DNA of 64,000 nt, from contig NIOB01000002.1 of NCBI GenBank assembly GCA_002189105.1, forward strand, positions 1 through 64,000. Direction: 5' to 3'. The stretch's first letter is position 1. The number at the start of each line of letters is the position of its first letter. Made by a program: the position numbers and the translations under genes. Positions 21,351 to 29,332 of this stretch are shown in pieces. Origin of the DNA: Saccharibacillus soli. Lineage in GTDB: Bacteria; Bacillota; Bacilli; Paenibacillales; Paenibacillaceae. The notes below the pieces were generated by a model. It was not told where the DNA came from, did not search any database, and saw nothing but the letters and a program-made list of their open reading frames with translations.

Positions 21351-22112
21351 TTGTCCAAAATCATTGCAATCGCCAATCAGAAAGGCGGAGTCGGCAAAAC
21401 GACCACTTCCGTCAACCTGAGTGCGGGCCTGGCCAAACTGGGCAAGCGTGTGCTGCTGATCGATATTGACCCGCAGGGGAACACGACAAGCGGCGTAGGG
21501 ATCAACAAAGCCGATGTGGAACACTGCATTTATGATGTGCTGATTAATGAAGTGCATCCTCAACAGGTTATCGTTCCTACGCATATTGAAGGGCTTGATG
21601 TGATTCCTGCCACGATCCAGTTAGCCGGTGCAGAGATTGAACTGGTACCGGTGGTATCAAGGGAAATGCGGCTCAAGAAAAATATTCATCTGGTCAAGAA
21701 CAACTACGATTATATCCTGATTGATTGTCCGCCTTCCCTGGGCATCTTGACGATTAATTCGCTGACAGCCGCCGACTCGGTTATCATTCCGATTCAATGC
21801 GAATATTATGCACTGGAAGGTCTGAGCCAACTGCTCAATACGGTTCGGCTGGTGCAAAAACACCTGAATACGGAGCTTCAGATCGAAGGGGTGCTGCTCA
21901 CCATGCTGGATGCACGCACCAATCTGGGCATCCAGGTCATCGAAGAAGTGAAGAAGTATTTCCAGGACAAAGTGTACGGTACCATCATTCCGCGCAATAT
22001 TCGCCTGAGCGAAGCGCCCTCGCATGGTCAGACAATTATGACATACGATCCAAGATCCAAGGGAGCGGAAGTCTATATGGAGCTGGCAAAGGAAGTGATT
22101 ATGGATGAATAA
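21351..22112 (+). CDS. soj: Chromosome partitioning ATPase Soj/ParA
   Basis: 253 residues from a TTG start with GAGGTG upstream. Deviant Walker A KGGVGKTTTSVN and Walker B-like IDCPPSLGIL. Soj is a DNA-binding ATPase switch that acts with Spo0J in origin segregation and controls DnaA activity. Its last 8 bp overlap spo0J, so the pair is translationally coupled. Confidence 0.97.
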   Translation: MSKIIAIANQKGGVGKTTTSVNLSAGLAKLGKRVLLIDIDPQGNTTSGVGINKADVEHCIYDVLINEVHPQQVIVPTHIEGLDVIPATIQLAGAEIELVPVVSREMRLKKNIHLVKNNYDYILIDCPPSLGILTINSLTAADSVIIPIQCEYYALEGLSQLLNTVRLVQKHLNTELQIEGVLLTMLDARTNLGIQVIEEVKKYFQDKVYGTIIPRNIRLSEAPSHGQTIMTYDPRSKGAEVYMELAKEVIMDE

Positions 22113-22959
22113 GAAAGCGGGCAAAGGGCTTGGCAAAGGCCTGGATGCGCTAATCCCTTCGTTGGCTGTGGGTGAAAATGACAAGGTGATCGATGTTCCA
22201 CTCAGCCAGCTTCGTGCTAACCCCTACCAGCCGAGACACTCTTTTGACGAAGAAGGATTGCGGGAATTGGCCGAGTCGATTCGTCAGCATGGTGTCATTC
22301 AGCCGATCATCGTTCGCAGTGTGCTCAAGGGGTACGAGATTATTGCAGGTGAACGTCGCAGCCGGGCTTCTTCTCTGGCTGGCTTGACCGAGATTCCGGC
22401 GGTTGTCCGTGAATTTAGCGATCAGCAGGTGATGGAGATTGCTCTCATCGAAAATGTGCAGCGTGAGAATCTCAATGCAATGGAGATTGCAGTCGCTTAT
22501 CAAGCGCTGATGGATGAGTTTAAGATGACACAGGAAGAACTTTCGATGAAAGTGGGCAAGTCACGTTCACACATCGCCAACTTTCTTCGTCTCCTGACGC
22601 TTCCGGAGGAAGTGAAAGAACATGTTTCACGTGGAACGCTGTCGATGGGCCATGCGAAAGCGATCGTTGGACTTAAAAATCCGGAATTCCAGATTGCTTT
22701 GGCTGAAAAAACTATCCGTGAGCAGTGGAGTGTTCGTGAGCTGGAAGAAGCCGTTCAGCAAGCCAATGCAAAAGCGAGCAGCAAGCCCAAGAATAAGCTC
22801 AAAAAGCGTAATCCTTATATTGAAGATGTGGAAGAATCGCTTAGAGAGCACTTCAAGACAACGGTTAAGATCAAGCCGGGCAGTAAGGATAGAGGCAAGA
22901 TTGAGCTGAGTTATTTCAATCAGGAGGACTTGCAGCGGCTGTTGGATCTGCTTCAATAG
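22105..22959 (+). CDS. parB: Chromosome partitioning protein Spo0J/ParB
   Basis: 284 residues. Soj-stimulating N-terminal tail (KKAGKGLGKGLDALIP), CTPase/clamp domain (YQPRHSFDEEGLRELAESI, GERRSRA), helix-turn-helix (KVGKSRSHIANFLRLL) and C-terminal dimerisation domain. It loads at parS and spreads by CTP-dependent sliding, recruiting condensin to the origin. A parS copy lies within its own coding sequence, as in B. subtilis. Confidence 0.98.
   Translation: MNKKAGKGLGKGLDALIPSLAVGENDKVIDVPLSQLRANPYQPRHSFDEEGLRELAESIRQHGVIQPIIVRSVLKGYEIIAGERRSRASSLAGLTEIPAVVREFSDQQVMEIALIENVQRENLNAMEIAVAYQALMDEFKMTQEELSMKVGKSRSHIANFLRLLTLPEEVKEHVSRGTLSMGHAKAIVGLKNPEFQIALAEKTIREQWSVRELEEAVQQANAKASSKPKNKLKKRNPYIEDVEESLREHFKTTVKIKPGSKDRGKIELSYFNQEDLQRLLDLLQ
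22623..22638. promoter_or_regulatory. parS site inside spo0J
   Basis: TGTTTCACGTGGAACG is identical to the intergenic copy at 20100 except for the last base. It lies in codons for HVSRGTL of Spo0J, the position of the main B. subtilis parS. Confidence 0.8.
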
Positions 22960-23063
22960 ACAGTCATTTTTAGTAAAGATGCAGCGTGTTCCTTCATTAT
23001 AAGTATCGATCTGATCCTTCACCGGTGTCGTGTCCGGTGGACGCGAATGGAGGGGGTGATGAT

Positions 23064-24239
23064 ATGAAGCAATCGGAAGATCAGCCTGTGATCTATCTGG
23101 ATCATGCGGCTACTTCCTGGCCCAAGCCACCGGGCGTATGGGAGGCGATGCAGCATGCGATGCGGGAAGAGTCGGCCAATCCCGGCCGGGGCAGTCATCG
23201 GATGGCAATCAATGCCGGACGAGTGCTGATGCGAACCCGGATGGAATTAAGCCGACTGTTCGGCATTGCCGATCCTCAAGACATTGCCTATATGCCCAAT
23301 ACTACGGCAGCGCTCAACCAGGCGATTAAGGGGCTGCTTCAACCCGGCGATCATGCAATTGCCACGATGATCGAGCATAATTCCGTTCGTCGGCCGCTGG
23401 AATATATGCGCCGTACATTCGGAATTGATGTCGATTATATACAGGTTGATGAGACCGGTCACCTCAATCTGGATGAATTAAGCGGCTTGTGCCGATCGCA
23501 GACGAAGCTCATCATCTGCAATCACAGCTCCAATCTGCTGGGCAGTATTCTGCCGATAGCTGACATTGCCGAGCTTGCAAAAAGCTGTGGGGCAGCCCTG
23601 TTGGTTGATGCAGCGCAGAGTGCAGGCGTCATGGACATTGATGTGGGCAAGCTGGGGATTGATCTGCTGGCTTTTCCCGGACATAAAGGATTATTGGGCC
23701 CGCAGGGAACGGGCGGGCTGTACATTCATCCGGCGCTTGATCCCGTTCCCCTGATTCACGGAGGCACGGGCAGCCAGTCGGAAGAAACCGATCAACCTTC
23801 GGTACGCCCTGACCGCTATGAGGCGGGTACGCCCAATACGGTTGGCCTTGCAGGACTTGGGGAGGGCGTAAGGTATGTGCGGGGCGAAGGAGCAGCGGCC
23901 ATTGGAGAGCGGGAATGGCAGCTGACGCAGCTGATGATGGAGCAACTGTCCGCCCTGGATGGACTTCGACTGTTGGGTCCGAGATTGGGTGAACCCCGGA
24001 CAGGGATCGTCTCTTTTACCCTGGAGAGCATGGAACCTTCAGAGATTGCTTTTCGGCTGGATCGGGATTATGGAATTGCGGTGCGAGCCGGCTTCCACTG
24101 TACTCCGCTGGCTCATCGCATAGTCAACACGACGGCAAGCGGCGCACTGCGATGCAGTGTCGGACATGATACCACAAAGACGGAAGTTGAAGCGCTGGTG
24201 AGAGCGGTACGCGAGATCGCCCGCTGTACCCTGCGGTAG
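23064..24239 (+). CDS. Class V aminotransferase-fold PLP enzyme, cysteine desulfurase family
   Basis: 391 residues from ATG 23064, which has GGAGGGGG upstream. N-terminal YLDHAATSWPKPPGVW and the SANPGRGSHRMA stretch mark the cysteine-desulfurase-like family known from Enterococcus EF2568. The PLP lysine is in FPGHKGLLGPQGTGG, and the probable catalytic Cys is in RAGFHCTPLAH. Such enzymes release sulfur (or selenium) from cysteine or selenocysteine to a carrier. A DUF3343 gene, a family annotated as a possible Se/S carrier, lies about 670 nt downstream. Enzyme class is confident; the physiological acceptor is unknown. Confidence 0.85.
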   Translation: MKQSEDQPVIYLDHAATSWPKPPGVWEAMQHAMREESANPGRGSHRMAINAGRVLMRTRMELSRLFGIADPQDIAYMPNTTAALNQAIKGLLQPGDHAIATMIEHNSVRRPLEYMRRTFGIDVDYIQVDETGHLNLDELSGLCRSQTKLIICNHSSNLLGSILPIADIAELAKSCGAALLVDAAQSAGVMDIDVGKLGIDLLAFPGHKGLLGPQGTGGLYIHPALDPVPLIHGGTGSQSEETDQPSVRPDRYEAGTPNTVGLAGLGEGVRYVRGEGAAAIGEREWQLTQLMMEQLSALDGLRLLGPRLGEPRTGIVSFTLESMEPSEIAFRLDRDYGIAVRAGFHCTPLAHRIVNTTASGALRCSVGHDTTKTEVEALVRAVREIARCTLR

Positions 24240-24247
24240 ATCATCGG

Positions 24248-24371
24248 GGAAGTTTGTAAAGGCGGCTCTCGCTGGAGAGATCAGAGCTATTCGTGTAGGA
24301 CGTCCATCAAGTGGGTAAATACCCCAGATGACTTACCCTCGTGAAAGCAAGCGCCGATTTTACAAACTTCC
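24248..24371 (+). repeat. Intergenic structured element with long closing stem
   Basis: GGAAGTTTGTAAA (24248-24260) pairs perfectly with TTTACAAACTTCC (24359-24371), and GGCG/CGCC can add four more pairs after a 3-nt bulge. Inside are CTCTC-GCTG-GAGAG (24266-24279) and GGGTAA...TTACCC (24313-24338). In the latter the GGGT arm could instead pair with ACCC at 24321-24324. This gives a three-way-junction shape. It ends 34 nt before the DUF4446 gene and has no T run. Confidence 0.75.
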
Positions 24372-24405
24372 GACTAGACAGTAGCAGAAGGGAAAGAGTC
24401 GAAGC

Positions 24406-24912
24406 ATGACAGAATTGAATAACTTGATAAGCGAGCAATTGTTCGTTATTGTAGCGGGCCTTACCCTCTTGGTGCTTTTCCTTCTGATTCTCGTGATTGC
24501 ACAATCGGTCAAACTGGGTCGGCTGCGCAAGCGGTATGAACGTATGATGGCAGGTGCGGGGATCGAAGATCTTGAATCCCTGCTGCTCAGTTTGAAGACG
24601 CAAACTGATTCGGTCGAGGACGAGCAGGAGAAGCAGCGCCGCACAATGCTGACGATCGAACAGCGTCAGCGGATGGCGAAGAACAAAGTAGGGATCAAGC
24701 GCTACAATGCATTTTCCGATCAGGGCAGCGACCTCAGCTTTTCATTTGCACTGCTGGATGATCTGGACAACGGGATTGTCGTCAGTGGACTGCATAATCG
24801 GGAAAGCTCTTATGTCTATGCGAAACCGCTGGATCAAGGAGACTCAAAATATGCGCTGTCTCCGGAAGAAAAAGAGGCCATTGAATTGGCACGGCGGGAC
24901 GGCAGCCGTTGA
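24406..24912 (+). CDS. DUF4446 membrane-anchored protein
   Basis: 168 residues. One N-terminal membrane helix (about residues 12-34), a coiled-coil-like charged stretch, then the conserved block VGIKRYNAFSDQGSDLSFS and FALLDDLDNGIVVSGLHNR that defines DUF4446. The family is common next to parAB in Bacillales and Clostridia; its function is unknown. It overlaps the DUF3343 gene by 4 bp. Confidence 0.85.
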   Translation: MTELNNLISEQLFVIVAGLTLLVLFLLILVIAQSVKLGRLRKRYERMMAGAGIEDLESLLLSLKTQTDSVEDEQEKQRRTMLTIEQRQRMAKNKVGIKRYNAFSDQGSDLSFSFALLDDLDNGIVVSGLHNRESSYVYAKPLDQGDSKYALSPEEKEAIELARRDGSR

Positions 24913-25160
24913 ACGGGCAGGAACGGATCATGGCGTTCGATTCCTCGCAGCAGGCGCTGCGAGCCGAGATGCTGCTTGATGAACGTCAGATCACTTTTAA
25001 CCTGATCCCGACACCTGCCGGAATTACCGCTGGATGTGCGTTATCGCTTGCTTTTGCCGAGGGGGAGTTGGAAGAGATCCTCGACATTGTGCGGGCAGAG
25101 AACGTACAAATGCGAGGGATCTTCCGCAGAACAGAGTCGGCTTACGAACCATTGATCTAA
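24909..25160 (+). CDS. DUF3343 small protein (putative Se/S carrier-like)
   Basis: 83 residues from a TTG start overlapping the previous stop (TTGA). The motif TPAGITAGCALSL, with a single conserved Cys, is the hallmark of DUF3343, proposed to accept sulfur or selenium. Its neighbourhood includes a cysteine-desulfurase-like enzyme. Function is inferred from family annotation and context only. Confidence 0.8.
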   Translation: MNGQERIMAFDSSQQALRAEMLLDERQITFNLIPTPAGITAGCALSLAFAEGELEEILDIVRAENVQMRGIFRRTESAYEPLI

Positions 25161-25193
25161 GCGCCGACTGCTGCAACGGAAAGGAGTGTTGGC

Positions 25194-26288
25194 ATGTTCT
25201 ACAGATTTCTAACTACGTCTACGAACGACACAGATTCTCCAGAATCAGATCCGGGCAAGACGGTCGATGATGCGCTCAGCTTTACATCGAGTCTATGGCA
25301 CAAGATCACGGACCCGGCAACCTGGATTGGACTGGCGGATACGGCGCTGCGCATTGTGCTGATTATCGTATTGGCGCAGGTGGCCATTCGCATCACGTAC
25401 AAAGTAATTGATCGGGCGCTGCTGCGTCAGCACAAGGAAAGCAGTGAAAATAAATTCCGGGTCAAACCGAGACGATTCGTTACAGTTGGGAAGCTGTTGA
25501 AGAACGTGACGAACATTGCGCTGAACTTCATTATGCTGATGCTGATTATCTCGGAACTGGGATATGATCTGGCTCCACTGATCGCGGGTGCAGGGGTGAT
25601 CGGTCTGGCGATTGGTTTCGGCGCACAAAGTTTGGTCAAAGACGTGATTACCGGATTTTTTATCGTGTTTGAAGATCAGTTTGCCGTAGGCGATGTGGTA
25701 CAGATTGCAACCTTTAAGGGGACGGTAGAAGTCATTGGCCTGCGGACGACCCGGCTGCGGAATTGGAATGGTGAAGTCTATGCGATTCCAAACGGAACGA
25801 TCACGAACGTTACGAATTTCTCACTGGCCGACGCTCAAGCGGTCATTGATATTCCGATGGCGGCGGCAAGACCTCTGGATGAGGCGAATCATCTGGTCGC
25901 CCGTTCTTTGGAGAAAGTGCATGAAGAAAACGCGAAAGTGTTGAGCGCTCCCCGAGTTCTAGGCGTTCAAGCGATGACGACCGGAGAATACACGCTGCGG
26001 ATTGCGGTCAAGTGTTCCCCGAACGCTCAGGCTGAGGTGGAAAGCCTGATTCGCGGCGAAATCAAGCGGGCGATGGAGCGGGACGACGCGCTGAAGCAGG
26101 CGCTTGCCGAAGAAGCGGAGCGAAAAGCCAAAGAAGCGGAAGAAGTTTCGCTTCGGGAGCAAGAAGCCGCGCGGGCGGAAGCGGAGCTGGCAAAGGCCGA
26201 TGCGGAAGGACCCGGCAAGCCGGAATCCGAGAAGACGGACGCGCAAAAGACGCCGAATACGGAAGACAAGCCTCGTTCGGCGCAGTAA
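25194..26288 (+). CDS. Small-conductance mechanosensitive channel (MscS family)
   Basis: 364 residues. Three membrane helices (around 45-65, 100-120 and 125-150); the pore helix is GAGVIGLAIGFGAQSLVKDVITGFFI, followed by the beta domain (FEDQFAVGDVV, NGTITNVTNFS). MscS channels open under membrane tension to release solutes during hypo-osmotic shock. The last 80 or so residues are an unusual Glu/Ala/Lys/Arg-rich charged tail beyond the normal vestibule, probably a helix or disordered extension in the cytoplasm. ATG start with AAGGAG upstream. Confidence 0.93.
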   Translation: MFYRFLTTSTNDTDSPESDPGKTVDDALSFTSSLWHKITDPATWIGLADTALRIVLIIVLAQVAIRITYKVIDRALLRQHKESSENKFRVKPRRFVTVGKLLKNVTNIALNFIMLMLIISELGYDLAPLIAGAGVIGLAIGFGAQSLVKDVITGFFIVFEDQFAVGDVVQIATFKGTVEVIGLRTTRLRNWNGEVYAIPNGTITNVTNFSLADAQAVIDIPMAAARPLDEANHLVARSLEKVHEENAKVLSAPRVLGVQAMTTGEYTLRIAVKCSPNAQAEVESLIRGEIKRAMERDDALKQALAEEAERKAKEAEEVSLREQEAARAEAELAKADAEGPGKPESEKTDAQKTPNTEDKPRSAQ

Positions 26289-26304
26289 GTGAGGAGGTGC
26301 CCGA

Positions 26305-26511
26305 TTGGAACGTAAAGTGTTTGGGCTGGGAGACATCGTACAGATGAAAAAGCCGCATCCATGCGGCAGTAACGAAATGGAGATCATCCGAATGGGGATG
26401 GACATCCGAATCAAATGCGTGGGCTGTCAGCACAGCGTATTGATTCCGCGAGCCAAATTCGAGAAGAATCTCAAGAAGGTACTGAAGTCTGCGGCAGCGG
26501 ATCAGCAGTAA
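26305..26511 (+). CDS. DUF951 small protein
   Basis: 68 residues from TTG, with GAGGAGGTG upstream. The sequence FGLGDIVQMKKPHPCGSNE, then IRMGMDIRIKCVGCQH, is diagnostic of DUF951; the conserved cysteines suggest metal binding. It follows the mscS-like gene as in many Firmicutes. Function unknown. Confidence 0.9.
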   Translation: MERKVFGLGDIVQMKKPHPCGSNEMEIIRMGMDIRIKCVGCQHSVLIPRAKFEKNLKKVLKSAAADQQ

Positions 26512-26552
26512 ATAAAAGTTTCGATCAAATCGTATAAGAGAAGGTTTGTGCC

Positions 26553-27026
26553 ATGATCTCGATCCATAGTCAAAGGCTTTATGAAAACGAGTTGATCCGG
26601 TTTGACTTCCTGCAAAAAAATTACGGAGAGCCGACCTTTTTTTCGGAACGAGCCTATGTGATGTCGTTTGACAGTGATGTTTTTTTTGCGAGCGTATCGA
26701 GCGCGATCAAGATTTTCAACGAAGCACATCAGAAGTTTGCGAACTGGCTGCGTATGACCTTTCCCAACGAAGTGGTAAGCGACAGATTCCACGAGCCGAA
26801 TTACGTTGAAACATTTGGCGTAGGCATTTGTTCAAATGAGTCTGAAGAAGAACTTTATTTTGAACTGGATATTCGTGAGATCGAGAGTTCGACTCCATCG
26901 CAAGCGAAAATACAGCTTGAAGAACTCCTGAATTATCTGCAGCACGATTTTTTTCGCAATCCCCGGGTTCTCGCCGTTTTGCCGCCGGAGTGCCGCGATG
27001 AACAGAACGGAACGCCGATCGACTAA
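26553..27026 (+). CDS. Hypothetical protein, unrecognised
   Basis: 157 residues, soluble, acidic, rich in Phe/Glu, with no membrane segment or recognised motif. It begins MISIHSQRLYENELIRFDF; an AAGAGAAGG site precedes the ATG. It has its own terminator and is the last gene before the tRNA. Codon use looks like its neighbours, so it is probably a real gene. Confidence 0.65.
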   Translation: MISIHSQRLYENELIRFDFLQKNYGEPTFFSERAYVMSFDSDVFFASVSSAIKIFNEAHQKFANWLRMTFPNEVVSDRFHEPNYVETFGVGICSNESEEELYFELDIREIESSTPSQAKIQLEELLNYLQHDFFRNPRVLAVLPPECRDEQNGTPID

Positions 27027-27058
27027 AAGAAAAGTCAGGCAGCAAAACCAATGGTGAC

Positions 27059-27101
27059 AGCGGAATGGAGTCAAGCTTGATTCCAGTCCGCTTTTTCTTT
27101 T
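27059..27101 (+). terminator. Terminator after the hypothetical gene
   Basis: AGCGGAATGGAGTCAAG pairs with CTTGATTCCAGTCCGCT (two non-Watson-Crick positions), followed by TTTTTCTTTT. Confidence 0.85.
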
Positions 27102-27169
27102 GCCATAAAGCAGACGCGCCATCCTTTTTGAAATACGGGAATATTTTTTTGTGAAATCTGATAAAGCGC

Positions 27170-27198
27170 TTGATTTTTCGGCTCGCCTGCTATAGAAT
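27170..27198 (+). promoter_or_regulatory. tRNA-Ser promoter
   Basis: -35 TTGATT, 17-nt spacer, -10 TAGAAT, 26 nt ahead of the tRNA. Confidence 0.6.
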
Positions 27199-27223
27199 AA
27201 ATCTTGTTGTGAAACTTGTTTGT

Positions 27224-27314
27224 GGAGAGGTACCCAAGAGGCCCAAGGGGGCTGACTCGAAATCAGTTAGGCGTGTCAAAGCGTGCGTGGGTTCGAATCC
27301 CACCCTCTCCGCCA
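27224..27314 (+). tRNA. tRNA-Ser (anticodon CGA)
   Basis: 91-nt class II tRNA. Acceptor stem GGAGAGG/CCTCTCC, discriminator G, encoded CCA end, long variable arm and T arm GTGGGTTCGAATCCCAC. The anticodon loop CTCGAAA gives anticodon CGA, reading UCG. Confidence 0.96.
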
Positions 27315-27330
27315 TATTGTTACTCAGACT

Positions 27331-27352
27331 AACGACCGAAGGTCGTTTTTTT
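27331..27352 (+). terminator. tRNA-Ser terminator
   Basis: ACGACC, GAA loop, GGTCGT, followed by a T run. Confidence 0.85.
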
Positions 27353-27376
27353 GTTTTCAGCGGCTGGAAATTCTTG

Positions 27377-27405
27377 TTGCTGACATAAGCGAAGTCTGGT
27401 ATAAT
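27377..27405 (+). promoter_or_regulatory. rpsF operon promoter
   Basis: -35 TTGCTG (27377-27382), 17-nt spacer, perfect -10 TATAAT (27400-27405). Confidence 0.75.
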
Positions 27406-27410
27406 AATAC

Positions 27411-27465
27411 GGTCCGGGCTTATAGCCCGTTCCTTGCTCCTATCTTTGAGTAGGGGCCTTAGACC
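27411..27465 (+). promoter_or_regulatory. Structured leader of rpsF, candidate S6:S18-binding autoregulatory RNA
   Basis: GGTC (27411-27414) can close with GACC (27462-27465) around a CGGGC-TTAT-AGCCCG-type hairpin. Leaders of rpsF operons in many bacteria carry an RNA bound by S6 and S18, both encoded here. The match is positional and structural only. Confidence 0.45.
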
Positions 27466-27482
27466 AAGAGGAGGTGAAACTT

Positions 27483-27773
27483 ATGCGTAACTATGAAGTG
27501 ATGTACATCATTCGTCCAGACGTTGAACAAGAAACGGTAGACGCCGCGATCAATAGATTCTCGGGCATCATCACTGACGGTAACGGCGAAATTACCAAGC
27601 ACGATGCTATGGGTAAACGTCGCCTGGCGTATGAGATCAAGAAACATCGTGACGGATTCTACGTTCTGACTAACTTCACGGCTGAGCCGGCAGTTGTCTT
27701 TGAACTTGAACGCGTCATGAAGATTTCTGACGATGTCATTCGTTACCTGATTACCGCAGTACCTACGAAGTAA
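27483..27773 (+). CDS. rpsF: 30S ribosomal protein S6
   Basis: 96 residues ([17 protein letters not shown]...), full length, ATG 27483 preceded by GAGGAGGTG. First gene of the rpsF-ssb-rpsR operon; S6 pairs with S18 in the small-subunit platform. Confidence 0.98.
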   Translation: MRNYEVMYIIRPDVEQETVDAAINRFSGIITDGNGEITKHDAMGKRRLAYEIKKHRDGFYVLTNFTAEPAVVFELERVMKISDDVIRYLITAVPTK

Positions 27774-27807
27774 TCGGAAGATTTACCGTGTAAAGGAGGG
27801 GATCGAG

Positions 27808-28353
27808 ATGTTGAACCGAGTCATTCTGATCGGTCGGCTGACACGTGACCCTGAGCTGCGGTACACGCCTGCGGGTGTGGCCGTAACCCAGTTTACGATT
27901 GCAGTCGATCGTCCGTTTACGAGCCAGGGTGGAGAACGCGAAGCGGACTTCATTCCGGTGGTTACCTGGCGTCAGCTGGCGGAGACCTGCGCAAACTATT
28001 TGCGTAAGGGACGCTTGACGGCGGTAGAAGGTCGTATTCAAGTACGGAACTATGACAATAACGAAGGTAAACGTGTATACGTCACTGAAGTTATTGCTGA
28101 TAATGTCCGTTTCCTGGAATCGCCGAACCGCGATGGCGGCGGCGGATCGGGCCGCGACGAGTCGTCTTCCTATGGAGGCGGCAACGGCGGAGGCAGCGCA
28201 AGCGGCAATCGTCCGGAGCCATCTTATGGTGGTGGCGGCGGGAATCGCGGAGGCGGCCAAGCTCCTCGCGGGGGCGGCAGCAGCAACAATCAGGATCCTT
28301 TTTCCGATGACGGAAGACCGATCGATATTTCGGATGATGACCTGCCATTCTAA
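27808..28353 (+). CDS. ssb: Single-stranded DNA-binding protein SSB
   Basis: 181 residues. OB-fold at 1-105 ([19 protein letters not shown]), a Gly/Ser-rich flexible linker, and the acidic tip DDDLPF that docks partner proteins. It protects single-stranded DNA at forks. AAAGGAGGGG precedes the ATG; sandwiched between rpsF and rpsR as usual in Firmicutes. Confidence 0.98.
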   Translation: MLNRVILIGRLTRDPELRYTPAGVAVTQFTIAVDRPFTSQGGEREADFIPVVTWRQLAETCANYLRKGRLTAVEGRIQVRNYDNNEGKRVYVTEVIADNVRFLESPNRDGGGGSGRDESSSYGGGNGGGSASGNRPEPSYGGGGGNRGGGQAPRGGGSSNNQDPFSDDGRPIDISDDDLPF

Positions 28354-28374
28354 CAACAGAAAGGACTGAATGAT

Positions 28375-28647
28375 ATGAGCTTTAGACAACGTGAAGGCGG
28401 AGACGGCGAAAGACGTCAAGGCGGACGTCGTGGACGCAACAAGCGTCGTAAAGTGTGCTATTTCACTGTAAATAAGATCACTTACATCGACTATAAAGAT
28501 ACGGACCTGCTCCGTAAATTTATCAGCGAGCGCGGCAAAATCCTGCCACGTCGCGTAACAGGCACAAGCGCGAAATACCAACGCATGCTGACTGTTGCCA
28601 TCAAACGTTCCCGTCAGGTAGCCCTGCTGCCTTACACTACGGAATAA
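28375..28647 (+). CDS. rpsR: 30S ribosomal protein S18
   Basis: 90 residues. The N-terminus is extended by a Gly/Arg-rich stretch ([16 protein letters not shown]), then the conserved core [20 protein letters not shown] ending in LLPYTTE. Last gene of the operon. Confidence 0.98.
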   Translation: MSFRQREGGDGERRQGGRRGRNKRRKVCYFTVNKITYIDYKDTDLLRKFISERGKILPRRVTGTSAKYQRMLTVAIKRSRQVALLPYTTE

Positions 28648-28660
28648 TAGCAATTGACCA

Positions 28661-28697
28661 AGAGACGAACGGCCTTAGGGCTGGATCGTCTCTTTTT
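28661..28697 (+). terminator. rpsF operon terminator
   Basis: AGAGACGA ... TCGTCTCT with an internal GGCC/GGGC pairing, then TTTTT. Confidence 0.9.
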
Positions 28698-29049
28698 GTA
28701 TAGGATAAAAAGGGTACAAAGGCAAAAAAGGCTGTACAAATATGAAAACGTTCTTATAATAGAAGGAAAACAAAAGCCCTAGGGTAAAAGTGACAAAAAA
28801 GACTATTCTTTTGGCGCTGATGTGCTAGAATGAAAAAACTCCCTTTTTGAGAGGGGAATCCAGCAGCAGAACTGGTTTTGCAGCTTTTTGTCATATAACT
28901 TAACATGAACTCGGTTTTACATATCATCATTTTTCCGAAAAGGTATTCTTTCGGTTGGTTTTCCGTGTTTTTATGCAAAAAAAAGATATAAAATACACGT
29001 TTAATACGGTATTGAATCATGAAAAGCGTTTTTTTCTCAAAAAAAGGTA
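28698..29049. other. AT-rich spacer before the opp operon
   Basis: No convincing gene. It contains a TATAAT at about 28756 without a good -35, and a possible terminator at 28862-28890 (AGCAGCAGAA/TTTTGCAGCT, then T5). An 88-codon minus-strand frame has no ribosome site and is low-complexity. Confidence 0.5.
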
Positions 29050-29078
29050 TTGACGTGAATATAATTTACACGTATTAT
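29050..29078 (+). promoter_or_regulatory. opp operon promoter
   Basis: -35 TTGACG (29050-29055), 17-nt spacer, -10 TATTAT (29073-29078): a strong sigma-A match giving a leader of about 250 nt. The leader carries a perfect 7-bp hairpin CGACCAA/TTGGTCG at 29146-29170. Confidence 0.75.
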
Positions 29079-29332
29079 TTACATTAAATTTACCGCTGGT
29101 TCATTAAGCCGACGCTTTAATGTAAGACATTGTGCGGTTGTGAATCGACCAAAGGTTAAATGCTTGGTCGGCAAATGCGTTTATACATCTTCATTCAGGC
29201 TTCATCGCATGGCATTTGTCGTCAGTTTGTCGTCCGTCGGCACGAGTTGTTCAAAATAGTCAGGATCGCTTCGGTGATTTCCGATTATTTTTATAGCTTT
29301 TTCAGTTTTAAAAACTCGATAGGGGGATCTAC

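Noticed and set aside
28754-29020. 88-codon minus-strand frame before opp
   Set aside because: AT-rich, no ribosome site, Phe/Lys low complexity.
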